NCBI RefSeq assembly: GCF_014649655.1
Contig: NZ_BMTL01000034.1
Span: forward strand, 48,034-112,033
Direction of reading: 5' to 3'
DNA from: Streptomyces humidus
GTDB taxonomy: Bacteria; Actinomycetota; Actinomycetes; Streptomycetales; Streptomycetaceae
Length of the DNA: 64,000 nt
Made by a program: the position numbers and the translations under genes. The notes beneath the pieces were generated by a model. That model was given only the letters and a program-made list of their open reading frames with translations. It did not search any database and had not been told where the DNA came from. The stretch's first letter is position 1; the number at the start of each line of letters is the position of its first letter. Positions 32,822 through 40,416 of this stretch are shown one piece after another.

Positions 32822-34102
32822 TCACCGGCGCGGTGCGGCGAAGCCCTCCAGGGCGGTCCGCGACAGTCCCGTCGCGCCGCTCACCTCGGCCGGGTCGAGG
32901 GCGCCGCAGTCGAGACCGCGCAGCAGATAGCCGCTGAGGGCCTTGGCGGTCGCCGGTTCGTCCATGATGTCGCCGCCGGCCCGGTGTGCGTACCGGGACA
33001 GGCGCTCCGCGGCCTGGGCGAAGCCCTCGCGGTAGAACGCGAAGACGGCCGCGTAGCGGGTGGGGAGGTGGCCGGGGTGCATGTCCCAGCCCTGGTAGTA
33101 GGCGCGGGCCAGCGCGCGGCGGGTGAGACGGTAATGGAGTCGCCAGGCGTCGTGGACGTTCGCAGTCGGGCCGACCGGGAGGACGTTCGTGGAACCGTCC
33201 GAGACCCGTACGCCGGTGCCGGCCGCGGCGACCTGCATCACCGCCTTGGCGTGGTCGGCGACGGGGTGGTCGGCCGCCTGGTAGGCGGCGGAGACCCCCA
33301 GACAGGCGCTGTAGTCGAAGGTGCCGTAGTGCAGTCCGATGGCCCGCCCCCCGGCCGCCTGGATCATGCGGGCGACGGTCGCGGTGCCGTCGGCGGCGAG
33401 GACGGCCTGGCTGGTCTCGATCTGGATCTCGAAGCCGAGCCGCCCGGCGTCCAGCCCGCGCGCCCGCTCGAAGGCCTCCAGCAGCCGGACCATCGCCGTG
33501 ACCTGCTCGGGGTAGGTGACTTTCGGCAGGGTGAGGACCAGTCCGCCGGGCAGTGCGCCGGCCTCGGTCAGACCGGTGAGGAAGATGTCGAGCGTGCGGA
33601 TGGCCCGGTCGCGCACCGCCGCCTCCATGCACTTCATGCGGATGCCCATGTAGGGGGCCGCGGTGCCCCTGGTGTGGGCCTCGACGATCAGCCGGGCCGC
33701 CCGAGCGGCCGCCGCGTCCTCCTCCGCGTCGGGGCGGGGGCCGTAGCCGTCCTCGAAGTCGACGCGCAGGTCTTCCACGGGCTCGCGTTCCAGTTTGGCC
33801 CGTACGCGCGCGTACACGGGCTCGGCGAGTTCGTCGGACAGGCCGAGGCAGCCGGCGAAGGCGGCCGCGTCGGGGGCGTGCTCGTCGAGGGCCGCGAGGG
33901 CCCGGTCGCCCCAGGTGCGGACGGTGCGGGCGTCGAAGACGTCACCGGGGACGTAGACGGTGTGGACGGGCTGACGGGTGCCGGGGTCTCCGGGGTAGCG
34001 GCGGTCGAGCTCGGCGTCGATCGGCGCGAGGGAGGCGCTGATCCCCTCGCTGACGGCGCCCGCGAGACTAGTCGTCACCGTCTCCTGTCGGCCCTGCCCC
34101 AT
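32822..34102 (-). CDS. aldolase/citrate lyase-like protein (DUF6986-like)
   Basis: A 426-residue protein of the HpcH/HpaI aldolase and citrate lyase beta-like fold. Visible are the acidic metal motif LRVDFEDGYGPRPD and the EIQIETSQAVL region, the latter carrying the expected Mg2+-binding glutamate, then GLHYGTFDYSACLG. I recall this family as DUF6986 in Streptomyces, often linked to urate/allantoin breakdown genes, but neither is confirmed here. The ATG has GGGAGG seven bases upstream. A palindrome (TTCCG-N5-CGGAA) lies 16 bases before the start, in the likely promoter. Confidence 0.8.
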   Translation of the reverse strand: MGQGRQETVTTSLAGAVSEGISASLAPIDAELDRRYPGDPGTRQPVHTVYVPGDVFDARTVRTWGDRALAALDEHAPDAAAFAGCLGLSDELAEPVYARVRAKLEREPVEDLRVDFEDGYGPRPDAEEDAAAARAARLIVEAHTRGTAAPYMGIRMKCMEAAVRDRAIRTLDIFLTGLTEAGALPGGLVLTLPKVTYPEQVTAMVRLLEAFERARGLDAGRLGFEIQIETSQAVLAADGTATVARMIQAAGGRAIGLHYGTFDYSACLGVSAAYQAADHPVADHAKAVMQVAAAGTGVRVSDGSTNVLPVGPTANVHDAWRLHYRLTRRALARAYYQGWDMHPGHLPTRYAAVFAFYREGFAQAAERLSRYAHRAGGDIMDEPATAKALSGYLLRGLDCGALDPAEVSGATGLSRTALEGFAAPRR

Positions 34103-34117
34103 GCCGCACCTCCCGTT

Positions 34118-34132
34118 TTCCGCTGTACGGAA
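34118..34132. promoter_or_regulatory. inverted repeat TTCCG-N5-CGGAA upstream of the aldolase-like gene
   Basis: The 15-base site sits 16 bases upstream of the minus-strand start. A second inverted repeat, CCGCACGG-N9-CCGTGCGG, lies at 34141-34165. The first has the shape of IclR-family operators by memory. Both are between divergent genes. Confidence 0.5.
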
Positions 34133-34283
34133 TCAACAATCCGCACGGCGAAGTTATCCGTGCGGCTTCCGGCGGGTCAACACCCTGTCCACGGCGTGCC
34201 CCTTCCGTTCACCGCCGCACCCGTGCCCTCTTCCGCACAGGGCTTCTCCCCCTCATCCTGACTCACGGGACGAGGGGGAACAC

Positions 34284-35207
34284 ATGACCGTCAGAAGCGG
34301 ACCGAGCAGGCGGGCGGGGCTGAGAACCGTGGTGGCCGCCGCGGCGGCCGTCCCCCTGCTCGGCATGGTGAGATCCTCGGCCGGACGGCAGGAGAGCCGG
34401 TCGCGCGGGGCGGTCCCGTCGGCGCCCGTGCCCCCGCTGGAGGTCATGACGTTCAACCTCCGCTTCGCGTCCCGCAGGAAGCCCCACAGCTGGGCGGACC
34501 GGCGGCCGGTGATGAGCGCGTTGCTGCACCGCGCGACCCCGCACGTCATCGGCACCCAGGAGGGCCGGCCCCGGCAACTGCGCGACATCGAGGCCGATCT
34601 CGGGCCGCACTACGACTGGATCGGCACCAGCCGCGCGGTGGGCGACGACGAGGCGGTGGCCGTCTTCTACGACACGCGCCGGCTCGTCCCGACGGCACAC
34701 GAGCACTTCTGGCTCTCCGACACCCCGCAGGTGCGCGGCTCCAACACCTGGGGCGGTGGCCATCCCCGCATGGTCACCTGGGTCCGCTTCCGTGATCTGC
34801 GCGCGGCCGGGCGGGAGTTCGTCGTCCTCAACACCCATCTCGACAACGCGAGCCAGTACGCGCGCGTGCGCGCCGCAGCTCTGATCGCCGCGCGGATCGC
34901 CCGGTTCGACCCTGCGCTGCCGCTGCTGCTGACCGGCGACTTCAACGCCGTCGCACACGACAGCGCGGTCTACGACGCGCTGCTCGCCACCGGCCTGGTG
35001 GACACCTGGGACACGGCACGCTCGCGTGGCGGAGCGTATGCCACGTTCCACGGATACAGGCCGCTGATACCGGGCGGGGACCGCATCGACTGGATCCTGG
35101 CGACGCCCGGCGTCACGGTCCACCGGGAGTGGACCGACACCTTCACCGTGGACGGCCAGTACCCGAGCGATCATCTCCCGGTGCGGGCCTCGTTGAGTCT
35201 GTGGTGA
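34284..35207 (+). CDS. secreted endonuclease/exonuclease/phosphatase-family protein
   Basis: A 307-residue protein. A twin-arginine-like or Sec signal (SRRAGLRTVVAAAAAVPLLGM) spans the first 30 residues. The EEP fold follows with EVMTFNLRFAS, IGTQEGR (catalytic Glu), VVLNTHLDNAS (His), LLTGDFNAVAHDS (Asp-Asn pair) and YPSDHLPVRA (final His). These residues fit a metal-dependent phosphodiesterase such as a sphingomyelinase or nuclease. The substrate is not visible. The start has GAGGGGGAA upstream. It converges with etfA through a shared terminator. Confidence 0.9.
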   Translation: MTVRSGPSRRAGLRTVVAAAAAVPLLGMVRSSAGRQESRSRGAVPSAPVPPLEVMTFNLRFASRRKPHSWADRRPVMSALLHRATPHVIGTQEGRPRQLRDIEADLGPHYDWIGTSRAVGDDEAVAVFYDTRRLVPTAHEHFWLSDTPQVRGSNTWGGGHPRMVTWVRFRDLRAAGREFVVLNTHLDNASQYARVRAAALIAARIARFDPALPLLLTGDFNAVAHDSAVYDALLATGLVDTWDTARSRGGAYATFHGYRPLIPGGDRIDWILATPGVTVHREWTDTFTVDGQYPSDHLPVRASLSLW

Positions 35208-35211
35208 GCCA

Positions 35212-35244
35212 GAGCCCCCGTGACCTGCGCGGTCACGGGGGCTC
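35212..35244. terminator. bidirectional hairpin terminator between the nuclease-like gene and etfA
   Basis: A 14-bp perfect stem (GAGCCCCCGTGACC / GGTCACGGGGGCTC) with a 5-base loop. It lies between two convergent genes, 4 bases after the plus-strand stop and 27 bases after the etfA stop. Confidence 0.88.
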
Positions 35245-35271
35245 AAGGCAGTGCTGCGACTACGAGGGGGA

Positions 35272-36246
35272 TCAGCCCTTGCGGGTGTTGATCTCCTCGG
35301 TCAGCTGCGGGACGACGGCGAACAGGTCGCCGACGACGCCGTAGTCGACCAGGTCGAAGATCGGGGCCTCGGCGTCCTTGTTGACGGCGACGATCGTCTT
35401 CGAGGTCTGCATGCCGGCCCGGTGCTGGATGGCGCCGGAGATGCCGTTGGCGATGTAGAGCTGCGGGGAGACCGACTTGCCGGTCTGACCCACCTGGTTG
35501 GTGTGCGGGTACCAGCCGGCGTCGACGGCGGCGCGGGAGGCGCCGACGGCCGCGCCGAGGGAGTCCGCGAGGGCCTCGATGAGCGCGAAGTTCTCGGCGC
35601 CGTTGACGCCACGGCCGCCGGAGACCACGATCGCGGCCTCGGTCAGCTCCGGGCGCCCGGTCGACTCGCGCGGCGTGCGGCCGGTGACCTTGGTGCCGGT
35701 CGCCTGGGCCGAGAAGGAGACGCTGAGCGCCTCGACGGCGCCCGCGGCCGGAGCGGCCTCGACCGCGGCCGAGTTGGGCTTGACGGTGATGACCGGAATG
35801 CCCTTGGAGACGCGGGACTTGGTGGTGAAGGAGGCGGCGAACACCGACTGGGTGGCCACCGGGCCCTCGGCGCCGGCCTCCACGTCGACGGCGTCGGTGA
35901 TGATGCCGGAGCCGATGCGCAGCGCCAGACGCGCGGCGATCTCCTTGCCCTCCGCGGAGGACGGGACGAGGACGGCGGCCGGGGAGCCCCCGGCGGACGC
36001 GGCCTCGACGGCTGCCTGCAGCGCGTCCACCTTCGGCACGACGAGGTAGTCGGCGTACTCGGAGGCGTCGTGGGTGAGGACCTTGACGGCGCCGTGCTCG
36101 GCGAGCGCGGCGGCGGTGTTCTCGGCGCCCGGGCCGAGCGCGACGGCGACCGGCTCGCCGATGCGGCGGGCCAGGGTCAGCAGCTCGAGGGTGGGCTTGC
36201 GGACGGCGCCGTCCACGTGGTCGACGTAGACGAGGACTTCAGCCAT
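35272..36246 (-). CDS. etfA: electron transfer flavoprotein, alpha subunit
   Basis: A 324-residue EtfA. It begins MAEVLVYVDHVDG, and the C-terminal FAD-binding domain is recognisable as VVSGGRGVNGAENF, GASRAAVDAGWYPHTNQVGQTG, SPQLYIANGISGAIQH and VAVNKDAEAPIF, all classic EtfA motifs. It forms a heterodimer with EtfB, taking electrons from acyl-CoA dehydrogenases and passing them to ETF-quinone oxidoreductase. The gene is the second in an etfBA operon, 52 bases after etfB, with GGAGAG before its ATG. No dehydrogenase gene is adjacent. Confidence 0.97.
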   Translation of the reverse strand: MAEVLVYVDHVDGAVRKPTLELLTLARRIGEPVAVALGPGAENTAAALAEHGAVKVLTHDASEYADYLVVPKVDALQAAVEAASAGGSPAAVLVPSSAEGKEIAARLALRIGSGIITDAVDVEAGAEGPVATQSVFAASFTTKSRVSKGIPVITVKPNSAAVEAAPAAGAVEALSVSFSAQATGTKVTGRTPRESTGRPELTEAAIVVSGGRGVNGAENFALIEALADSLGAAVGASRAAVDAGWYPHTNQVGQTGKSVSPQLYIANGISGAIQHRAGMQTSKTIVAVNKDAEAPIFDLVDYGVVGDLFAVVPQLTEEINTRKG

Positions 36247-36298
36247 GGGATTTGCTCTCCTGCGAAACGAAGTTGAGGGGCGGTCGGCGTGGGGCCTG

Positions 36299-37087
36299 TC
36301 AGATGAACTTCTGGCCCGCGAGGAACTCGGCGAGCTGCTTGCCGCCCTCGCCCTCGTCCTTGACGATCGTGCCCGCGGTGCGGGCGGGGCGCTGGGTCGC
36401 GGAGTCGACCTTGGTCCACGCACCCTCCAGGCCGACCTCCCCGGCCTCCAGGTCCAGGTCCGACAGGTCCCAGGACTCCACCGGCTTCTTCTTGGCGGCC
36501 ATGATGCCCTTGAAGGACGGGTAACGCGCCTCGCCGGACTGGTCGGTGACCGACACGACGGCCGGCAGGGAGGCCTCGAGCTGCTCGGAGGCGGCGTCGC
36601 CGTCGCGGCGGCCCTTGACCGTGCCGCCCTCGACCGAGACCTCGGAGAGCAGGGTGACCTGCGGGACGCCCAGGCGCTCGGCCAGCAGGGCCGGAACGAC
36701 GCCCATGGTGCCGTCGGTGGAGGCCAGACCGGAGATGACCAGGTCGTAGCCGGCCTTCTCGATCGCCTTGGCCAGCACCAGCGAGGTGCCGATGGCGTCG
36801 GTGCCGTGCAGGTCGTCGTCCTCGACGTGGACGGCCTTGTCGGCGCCCATCGAGAGAGCCTTGCGCAGCGCGTCCTTGGCGTCCTCGGGGCCGACCGTCA
36901 GGACGGTGATCTCGACGTCGTCGTCGGAGTTCTCGGAGATCTGCAGCGCCTGCTCGACCGCGTATTCGTCGAGCTCGGAGAGCAGACCGTCCACGTCGTC
37001 CCGGTCGACGGTCAGGTCATCGGCGAAGTGCCGGTCGCCGGTGGCGTCGGGCACGTACTTCACAGTGACAACGATCCTCAAGCTCAC
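36299..37087 (-). CDS. etfB: electron transfer flavoprotein, beta subunit
   Basis: A 262-residue EtfB starting at GTG with AGGAG eight bases upstream. Key motifs are IVVTVKYVPDATG at the start, LTVGPEDAKDALRKALSMGAD, DLVISGLASTDGTMGVVPALLAE (AMP-binding and the EtfB signature), and SVTDQSGEARYPSFKGIMAAKKKP near the recognition loop. It partners with EtfA encoded directly downstream. It probably serves fatty acid and branched-chain amino acid oxidation. Confidence 0.97.
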   Translation of the reverse strand: MSLRIVVTVKYVPDATGDRHFADDLTVDRDDVDGLLSELDEYAVEQALQISENSDDDVEITVLTVGPEDAKDALRKALSMGADKAVHVEDDDLHGTDAIGTSLVLAKAIEKAGYDLVISGLASTDGTMGVVPALLAERLGVPQVTLLSEVSVEGGTVKGRRDGDAASEQLEASLPAVVSVTDQSGEARYPSFKGIMAAKKKPVESWDLSDLDLEAGEVGLEGAWTKVDSATQRPARTAGTIVKDEGEGGKQLAEFLAGQKFI

Positions 37088-37304
37088 GCCGGCTCTCCTA
37101 CTGCATCGTCAGTTCTGGCTGCCTTCTTCCAGGCAGCATAGGCGTCTCGAGCGGCCGATCCCGGTTGGGGCGGCCTGCGCTACGGCCGAAATATTACTCA
37201 CCAGTACACCCAGGTGGTTCCCGCTGAGCAAGCGCTTTGAACTGTGACCTGTGCAACGCAGCGTAATCGGAATCCGACGACCCCGCGCGGCGGCCGCGCG
37301 GTGA

Positions 37305-37814
37305 TCAATCCCTCAGAGCAGTGAAACGCCCCTGGTGGTACAGCAGCGGACGGCCCGCGCCCGCCGGGTCGCCGAGCACCACCTCGGCCAGCACGATGCG
37401 GTGGTCCCCCGCGGGCACGCGCGCGACCACGCGGCACACCAGCCAGGCGAGCACGTCGTCCAGGACGGGCACCCCGTGCGGACCCTCCCGCCACGCGGTC
37501 GGCGCGCCGAAGCGGTCGGCGCCGCTCCGGGCGAAGGTGGCCGCCAGCTCCTGCTGGTGCTCGCCGAGTATGTGGACGCCCACGTGCTCCGCCCGGGACA
37601 CCGCGGGCCAGCTGGAGGCTGCGGCGCCGATGCCGAAGGAGAGCATCGGGGGCTCCGCGGACACGGAACTCAGTGAGGTGGCGGTGAAGCCGACCGGCCC
37701 GGCGGCGCCGGAAGCGGTGATCACGGCGACCCCGGCCGCGTGCCGCCTGAAGACGGAGCGCAGCAGGTCGGGAGAGGCGAGCCGGGGAAGGCCCAGGCCG
37801 GGCGTGGCCGTCAT
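37305..37814 (-). CDS. flavin reductase-family (FMN-binding split barrel) protein
   Basis: A 169-residue protein. The split-barrel signature is clear: LLRSVFRRHAAGVAVITASG, then GFTATSLSSVSAEPPMLSFGI, with AEHVGVHILGEHQQELA and GDHRIVLAEV. Such enzymes reduce FMN with NAD(P)H for two-component monooxygenases. The gene lies directly downstream of a cysteine-containing leader peptide, which links it to sulfur supply; an FMN reductase for sulfonate or sulfide-type monooxygenases is a reasonable inference. AAGGA is placed seven bases before the ATG. Confidence 0.88.
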   Translation of the reverse strand: MTATPGLGLPRLASPDLLRSVFRRHAAGVAVITASGAAGPVGFTATSLSSVSAEPPMLSFGIGAAASSWPAVSRAEHVGVHILGEHQQELAATFARSGADRFGAPTAWREGPHGVPVLDDVLAWLVCRVVARVPAGDHRIVLAEVVLGDPAGAGRPLLYHQGRFTALRD

Positions 37815-37858
37815 GACGTCGTCCTTCTGCGGGAGGTGGCGGGTCGGACCGTGGGCGC

Positions 37859-37939
37859 TCAACGGACCGGACAGCGCGCGCTCGCGGTACGGAGCAGGTC
37901 CACGTGGACGCGTCCGTGGAGAAGGAGTTCCTCAGGCAT
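37859..37939 (-). CDS. putative cysteine-containing leader peptide upstream of the flavin reductase
   Basis: A 26-codon reading frame 44 bases before the flavin reductase start. Its core HVDLLRTASARC matches the pattern of the short actinobacterial leader peptides (HVDLLRVSSALC-RR type) commonly placed before sulfur-assimilation genes, in which a late cysteine codon lets ribosome stalling report cysteine supply. The frame contains the nested palindromes GTCCACGTGGAC (37898-37909) and GGACGCGTCC (37906-37915), which could take part in alternative RNA structures. It has no good ribosome binding site, so a leaderless or weak start is likely. Confidence 0.65.
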   Translation of the reverse strand: MPEELLLHGRVHVDLLRTASARCPVR

Positions 37940-38001
37940 ACGGTCAGGCTGACGACGGCCGGCACGCACAGTCAAGTCCGTCCCGGCAACTGGGAGATGC
38001 C

Positions 38002-38424
38002 TCACCGTTCCCCGCCCTCAGGTGACACCGCCTCCCCCAGGGCCGCGACGACGTCGGCCTTGCGGGGCAGGCCGGACGCGCGCCGGACGATGCGGCCCTC
38101 GGCGTCGAGGACCAGCACGGTCGGCGTCCGGAGGATGCCGAGTTCCCGCACGAGGTCCAGCCGCGCCTCGGCGTCGATCTCGACGTGGGCGACTCCGGGG
38201 ACCATGCCGGCCACCTCGCCGAGCACCCTGCGGGTCGCCCGGCAGGGCGCGCAGAAGGCGCTGGAGAACAGTACGAGGGTGGCCCGCTCGCCGAGTGCGC
38301 CGCCCAGCCGGTCCGCCCCCAGCCGCCTGCCGTCGTCACGCCCGGGCACCCGCACCCTCCCGCTCCGCCGCCGTCGCGGCACTCCGTGGGCGCTCGCCGC
38401 CGCGAGCACCGACAGTCCGGTCAT
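38002..38424 (-). CDS. thioredoxin-fold protein
   Basis: A 140-residue protein. Residues 1-14 are hydrophobic (a possible short membrane anchor), then basic, then a thioredoxin domain with the redox site SSAFCAPCRATRRVL (CAPC) and the cis-proline region LRTPTVLVLDAEG. The CxxC is intact, so it should be redox active. The N-terminal hydrophobic run is short for a true anchor. It is divergent from the remains of a DUF4395 membrane protein at 38512-38628, its usual partner in related loci by memory. Confidence 0.88.
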   Translation of the reverse strand: MTGLSVLAAASAHGVPRRRRSGRVRVPGRDDGRRLGADRLGGALGERATLVLFSSAFCAPCRATRRVLGEVAGMVPGVAHVEIDAEARLDLVRELGILRTPTVLVLDAEGRIVRRASGLPRKADVVAALGEAVSPEGGER

Positions 38425-38438
38425 CAGGTCGTGCAGCG

Positions 38439-38474
38439 TTCCCGGGACCGCGAAGATTCCCGGTCCCGGGAATC
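38439..38474. promoter_or_regulatory. nested inverted repeats upstream of the thioredoxin gene
   Basis: TTCCCGGGACC (38439-38449) pairs with GGTCCCGGGAA (38462-38472), 11 bp perfect. An alternative hairpin GATTCCC-N6-GGGAATC overlaps at 38455-38474. The position 15 bases before the thioredoxin start suggests an operator or an RNA switch in its leader. Confidence 0.5.
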
Positions 38475-38511
38475 GTTCCCGCGGAACTCGGGTCGTCGGC
38501 CCGACGCCGGG

Positions 38512-38628
38512 CCCGGCCCGTTCGGCCTCGCCGCCACCGCAGCCGCGTTCCTCGATGCCGCGTTCGGGTACCCCATCGGATGCGATATGTACCTGCTCGC
38601 ACGGCGCGTCGCGGTTCGCGCGAAGTAA
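38512..38628 (+). pseudogene. remnant of a DUF4395 membrane protein gene
   Basis: The plus strand reads LAATAAAFLDAAFGYPIGCD then MYLLARRVAVRAK and a TAA. This is very close to the end of DUF4395 proteins (LAFAAAFLNAAFGYCLGCEMYLLLRR, recalled). Only the last 35 or so codons survive: the start, the upstream membrane helices and the first of the two conserved cysteines (CLGC here PIGC) are gone. The neighbour is the divergent thioredoxin-fold gene, consistent with a once-paired thiol-redox locus. Confidence 0.7.
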
Positions 38629-38817
38629 AGGCCATTTAAAAGCCCGAGGTGGATCAAGGGAGCCCACGTGACGAGGATCTCGCCGCCGCCGGGCACCAGG
38701 GCTGGCTCCCGGGCCGTTCTTCGGGCACGATCTGCGAGATGCCGTAAACCTACGGCTGCGTAACTTTGCCGCCGGGAGGCATCCCCGGCAAAGAGTGAGG
38801 AAGGGTTCGCCCCGCCC

Positions 38818-39546
38818 ATGGCAGAGCTTGTCTACCGCCCCGTCGTCGGCCTGGCCCAGGCCTTGTTCAAGGCCTGGGACCTCAAGATCGACTGCAAGGG
38901 ATCGGAGAACATCCCGCGCTCAGGTGGTGCCGTGCTGGTGAGCAATCACATCAGCTACCTCGACTTCATCTTCGACGGCCTGGCCGCGCTCCCGCAGAAA
39001 CGTCTCGTTCGCTTCATGGCGAAGGAGTCCGTGTTCCGCCACCGGATCTCCGGTCCGCTGATGCGCGGCATGAAGCACATCCCGGTGGACCGCAAGCAGG
39101 GCGAGACGGCCTACGCGCACGCGCTGGAGTCGCTGCGCTCGGGCGAGATCGTCGGGGTCTTCCCCGAGGCCACGATCTCGCAGTCGTTCACGCTGAAGAC
39201 CTTCAAGTCGGGCGCGGCGCGCATGGCCCAGGAAGCGGGCGTCCCGCTGGTCCCGGTGGCCCTTTGGGGGACGCAGCGACTGTGGACCAAGGGTCACCCG
39301 CGCAACTTCAAGCGCAGCCACACCCCGATCACCATCCGCGTGGGCGAGGCCATGGACGCCTCCCGCGACAAGTACGCGGGGGCCATCACCCGTCAGCTGC
39401 GCGAGCGCGTCCAGGAGCTGCTGGAGGCCGCCCAGCGTGCCTACCCCGTGCGCCCCAAGGACGCGAACGACACCTGGTGGATGCCGGCCCACCTCGGCGG
39501 CACCGCGCCCACGCCGGAGCAGGTGCGCGAGGCCGAGTCGCGCTGA
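38818..39546 (+). CDS. 1-acyl-sn-glycerol-3-phosphate acyltransferase family protein
   Basis: A 242-residue PlsC-like acyltransferase. Block I is NHISYLDFIF (HxxxxD catalytic motif), block II is VRFMAKESVFRH, block III is IVGVFPEATISQSF (FPEGT-like, with A replacing G), and block IV is VPLVPVALWG. The enzyme transfers an acyl chain to lysophosphatidate or a related lysolipid at the inner membrane face. There is one short hydrophobic start. The ATG has GAGGAAGG about 14 bases upstream, which is distant. Confidence 0.9.
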   Translation: MAELVYRPVVGLAQALFKAWDLKIDCKGSENIPRSGGAVLVSNHISYLDFIFDGLAALPQKRLVRFMAKESVFRHRISGPLMRGMKHIPVDRKQGETAYAHALESLRSGEIVGVFPEATISQSFTLKTFKSGAARMAQEAGVPLVPVALWGTQRLWTKGHPRNFKRSHTPITIRVGEAMDASRDKYAGAITRQLRERVQELLEAAQRAYPVRPKDANDTWWMPAHLGGTAPTPEQVREAESR

Positions 39547-39600
39547 CCCCCGGGACCGGCCCGGCCGCCCGCCGTGCGCCGGGTGCGGGGCGGGGTCCGG

Positions 39601-39800
39601 CGCGTCGGGCCCCGCGAGGCGGGCGCTCACAGCGCCGAGGGCAGCGTCCGCCACAGGTGCGGACGATCGGGCGCGGCCCTGAGCGCGTCGAGGACCGCCG
39701 CGCGTCGGGCCCCGCGAGGCGGGCGCTCACAGCGCCGAGGGCAGCGTCCGCCACAGGTGCGGACGATCGGGCGCGGCCCTGAGCGCGTCGAGGACCGCCG
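39601..39800. repeat. perfect 100-bp tandem duplication
   Basis: Bases 39601-39700 and 39701-39800 are identical. The unit begins CGCGTCGGGCCCCGCGAGGC and contains the last 21 codons plus stop of the transglutaminase-like gene. The right-hand copy carries the functional gene end; the left-hand copy is an orphan gene end in a different frame (100 is not a multiple of 3). No mismatch is present, so it is either recent or an assembly artefact. Confidence 0.92.
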
Positions 39801-40320
39801 GGTGCGGCGCCGCGTAGAGAACCCGGTGGTCCGACTCCCCCGCCGCCGGGTCGGGCACGAAGGCCAGGCGTTCGCCGTCCAGGGAGAAGCACGCGTCCAC
39901 ACCCGGCTTGCCGCCGCGCGGATCCTGGCGGTGCCAGGCCCTGCCGAAGCGGACGGCGACCAGTGCGTGCAGGACGTGCCCGTCACCCGCGTCGTGCACG
40001 AGCCGCTGGTAGCACAGGCCCGTCGGGATGTCCTCGGCGCGCAGCAGCGCGGCCAGGGCGTGGGCCTTGGCGTGGCAGATGCCGGTCCCCTGCTCGAGCA
40101 CGTCCGAGGCGCGCCACGTCACCCGCGGGTCGCCCGCGTCCCGCGAGTGGGAGACGGCGTCACGGACGTACTCGAACGCCAGCCTCGCATAGTCATACGA
40201 GCCTTCCGCGTTCTTCGCGAGGCGGGCCGCCGTGGCCCGCACCCGCGGATGGTGATGGTCTATGGCCTCGTCCGCGGCCAGGTAGGCGGACAGGTCAGGG
40301 TTCTCCTGGGTCAGCTCCAT
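39727..40320 (-). CDS. transglutaminase-like (papain-fold) domain protein
   Basis: A 197-residue protein. The catalytic triad is visible: Cys in GTGICHAKAHALAALL, His in GHVLHALVAV, Asp in WHRQDPRG. These domains act as cysteine proteases, amidases or protein cross-linkers; no substrate is evident. It is soluble, with no signal peptide. The last 21 codons lie inside a perfect 100-bp tandem duplication (39601-39800), so the second copy is just downstream of the real stop. The upstream region contains a 30-base interrupted palindrome. Confidence 0.88.
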   Translation of the reverse strand: MELTQENPDLSAYLAADEAIDHHHPRVRATAARLAKNAEGSYDYARLAFEYVRDAVSHSRDAGDPRVTWRASDVLEQGTGICHAKAHALAALLRAEDIPTGLCYQRLVHDAGDGHVLHALVAVRFGRAWHRQDPRGGKPGVDACFSLDGERLAFVPDPAAGESDHRVLYAAPHPAVLDALRAAPDRPHLWRTLPSAL

Positions 40321-40343
40321 GAGCGCCGAGCATAGGAAAACGA

Positions 40344-40373
40344 TCACCCGAGAGTCAATGACTTTTCGGGTGA
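40344..40373. promoter_or_regulatory. interrupted palindrome between the transglutaminase and threonine aldolase genes
   Basis: TCACCCGA (40344-40351) and TCGGGTGA (40366-40373) frame an inner AGTCA-A-TGACT. The hairpin would be long and could terminate the aldolase operon or act as an operator for the transglutaminase gene, whose start is 24 bases away. Confidence 0.55.
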
Positions 40374-40416
40374 CCGTATATCTATGCAGTCCTGTCGTGT
40401 CCTGAGCCGCCGGGAG

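Noticed and set aside
40321..40380. A tRNA or structured RNA near 40345
   Set aside because: The hairpin is too short, and there is no T-loop GTTCGAATC-type sequence or cloverleaf.
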